From: a virus
Direction: 5' to 3' (one strand)
DNA length: 58,301 nucleotides
IMG/VR virus record: IMGVR_UViG_3300030101_000994
Coordinates: 1-58,301 of that record
Under the pieces are notes generated by a model, which saw nothing but the letters and a program-made list of their open reading frames with translations, had not been told where the DNA came from and did no database searches. Below are positions 57,113 through 58,301 of the stretch, piece by piece. Position numbers and translations under genes: made by a program. Positions within the stretch are counted from its first letter, which is position 1. Each line of letters starts with the position of its first letter.

Positions 57113-58301
57113 ATGGCAAGTAGTGGAAATTTTTGTACATGGAACGCACTTACAGGAATTAAAGATGATGGTAGTTCAGGTATAACATTTGCTAATGGTA
57201 ATACCAGTGCTAGTATGACGCATAACGGAATATCTTGTTTAGGTACACATGGTATAAAATCTGGTAAATGGTATTATGAAATTAATTATCATGCTGATGG
57301 TAATTATTCAGACGGAAGGCTTCATGCAGGTTGGACTTCAGATTTAAAAGGAATAAAATATGCTTTTTTTAGACAAGCAGGAGGTTCTCCAGATAGAGAA
57401 GGTTTTGGAGTTCATCTTTGGTTTTATAGAAACAATTATCAAGGTGGTAAAATATCATATCAATCATCAACAGATTATACAGGAAACACAGGTGCTTCAA
57501 ATTCTAATTTAAAAGCAACTCAAGCAAATGATATTATTATGTGTGCCATAGATGCTGATAATCATAAAATGTATTGGGGATTAAATGGTAACTGGGGTTC
57601 AACTAATACTAATGGAGCAACAGCAACAAATTCAGATATTACTCAAGTAGATGGTTGGTCTATAGAATCAACATGGCAAGGAAGTACATGGATGCCAGCT
57701 ATATGGTTTGCAGGTGCATCATCAGGAACAACTGCAATTATAAACGCAGGTCAGGACAGCACTTTTTCAGGAACAAAAACAAGTGGTTCTGCAAACGCAA
57801 GCGACTCAAATGGGGTGGGGAATTTCTATTATACACCTCCTAATAATTTTCTTGCCCTATCAAGTTCTGCCTTGCCCATATCAGATGACATAGACCCTGC
57901 ACAGACTGATGATGATTACCCTAGTAAACAATTTGGTGTAGTTACTTATTCTGGTACTGGTAGTAATGGTAATGCAATTACTGGTTTAGGTTTTCAACCT
58001 GATTTATTGTGGCTTAAACAAAGAAATGCAACTTCAGATTATTCTAATGCTTTAGTAGACTCATCAAGAGGTCGTACTAAAGTTATTTACAGCCATAGCA
58101 CTAGAGCTGAACTGACAAGTCCTGCTGATAAAGATGTTAAATCTTTTGATAGTGATGGATTTACAGTAGATGTAAGTGAACAAATAGGTATTAATTCAGG
58201 CAGTGGAACTTATGTTGCATGGTGTTGGAGAGCTAATGGTGGAGTAACCTCATCAAATACAGATGGAGATATAACAACAACAGTACAAGCTAATCAAAAA
58301 G
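57113..58301 (+). CDS. Tail fibre, SPRY-like plus repeat domains (3' end outside the window)
   Basis: Open to the last base, no stop. N-terminal SPRY-like part (NFCTWNALTGIKDDGSSGIT, KSGKWYYEINYHADGNYSDG, AIDADNHKMYWGLNGNW), then a phage repeat domain (GFQPDLLWLKQRNATSDYSN) and GTYVAWCWRANGG. The C-terminal repeat continues in the reading at window position 1 (PDIWFLKQR). The codon phase at 58301 and at base 1 does not match, so about 20-25 codons of linker are probably missing. Role: receptor-binding tip. Confidence 0.75.
   Translation, partial: MASSGNFCTWNALTGIKDDGSSGITFANGNTSASMTHNGISCLGTHGIKSGKWYYEINYHADGNYSDGRLHAGWTSDLKGIKYAFFRQAGGSPDREGFGVHLWFYRNNYQGGKISYQSSTDYTGNTGASNSNLKATQANDIIMCAIDADNHKMYWGLNGNWGSTNTNGATATNSDITQVDGWSIESTWQGSTWMPAIWFAGASSGTTAIINAGQDSTFSGTKTSGSANASDSNGVGNFYYTPPNNFLALSSSALPISDDIDPAQTDDDYPSKQFGVVTYSGTGSNGNAITGLGFQPDLLWLKQRNATSDYSNALVDSSRGRTKVIYSHSTRAELTSPADKDVKSFDSDGFTVDVSEQIGINSGSGTYVAWCWRANGGVTSSNTDGDITTTVQANQK

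Noticed and set aside
1-58301. Temperate lifestyle with integrase or C1-type repressor; phage RNA polymerase
   Set aside because: No tyrosine or serine recombinase, no helix-turn-helix repressor with peptidase domain, and no single-subunit RNA polymerase were seen on either strand.

Overview
This 58.3 kb AT-rich window reads as a nearly complete genome of a tailed phage, most likely a lytic marine podovirus. The hallmarks are a large terminase, a portal, a GroES-like cochaperonin, a scaffold, a major capsid protein, short-tail adaptor proteins, very large internal virion proteins and lectin-like tail fibres. I see no tape measure, sheath, integrase, phage RNA polymerase or tRNA. Many of the small basic proteins and the fibre architecture resemble uncultured marine phages of bacterioplankton. 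That assignment is inference from remembered families; no search was run. Both window ends lie inside the same tail-fibre reading (a gene open at 58301 and its C-terminal half at 1-642), so the contig was probably opened inside this gene, with a few tens of bases missing.

Layout. 1-4.7 kb: end of the tail fibre, a beta-rich tail protein and small structural genes. 4.7-7.5 kb: a modification island (2OG-Fe(II) oxygenase, SET-domain protein, two glycosyltransferases). 7.5-17.5 kb: internal virion and ejection proteins and membrane-associated proteins. 17.5-29.8 kb: replication (RecB-like nuclease, SNF2 helicase on the minus strand, coiled-coil protein, candidate ssDNA-binding protein, AEP primase, UvrD-like helicase, DUF3310, family A DNA polymerase), then small genes and a small terminase. 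29.8-33.7 kb: minus-strand cluster of a C5 cytosine methylase and about ten small genes, including DUF6915-like and DUF6878-like members. 33.7-36.6 kb: a non-coding and cassette region with an iteron-like cluster, a VRR-NUC nuclease, several small genes with their own promoters, and a family of GC-rich repeats between them. 36.6-58.3 kb: packaging and morphogenesis (TerL, polyvalent-like protein, portal, holin, GroES, scaffold, capsid, M15 endolysin, P22 gp4/T7 gp11-like adaptors, cupredoxin-bearing tail protein, fibres).

Regulation. Sigma70-like promoters precede several transcription units. An 18-bp palindrome, TATAAGATATATCTTATA, occurs twice perfectly (33711 and 35788) and as close variants at 5233, 27679 and 35739, with a partial copy at 17523. 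Nearly every copy lies over or between promoter -35 and -10 boxes, which suggests one phage-wide regulon. At two of these promoters the start codon sits where transcription should begin, suggesting leaderless mRNAs. Intrinsic terminators close the small-gene block before TerL, the gene before the head proteins, and the capsid gene. A bidirectional one separates the small terminase from the methylase.

The most interesting parts are the operator family, the GC-rich repeat-separated cassette array at 34.3-35.8 kb (one repeat apparently forms the C-terminus of the VRR-NUC nuclease), the iteron cluster beside it, the Leu762-type polymerase, and a polyvalent-type protein between TerL and portal.
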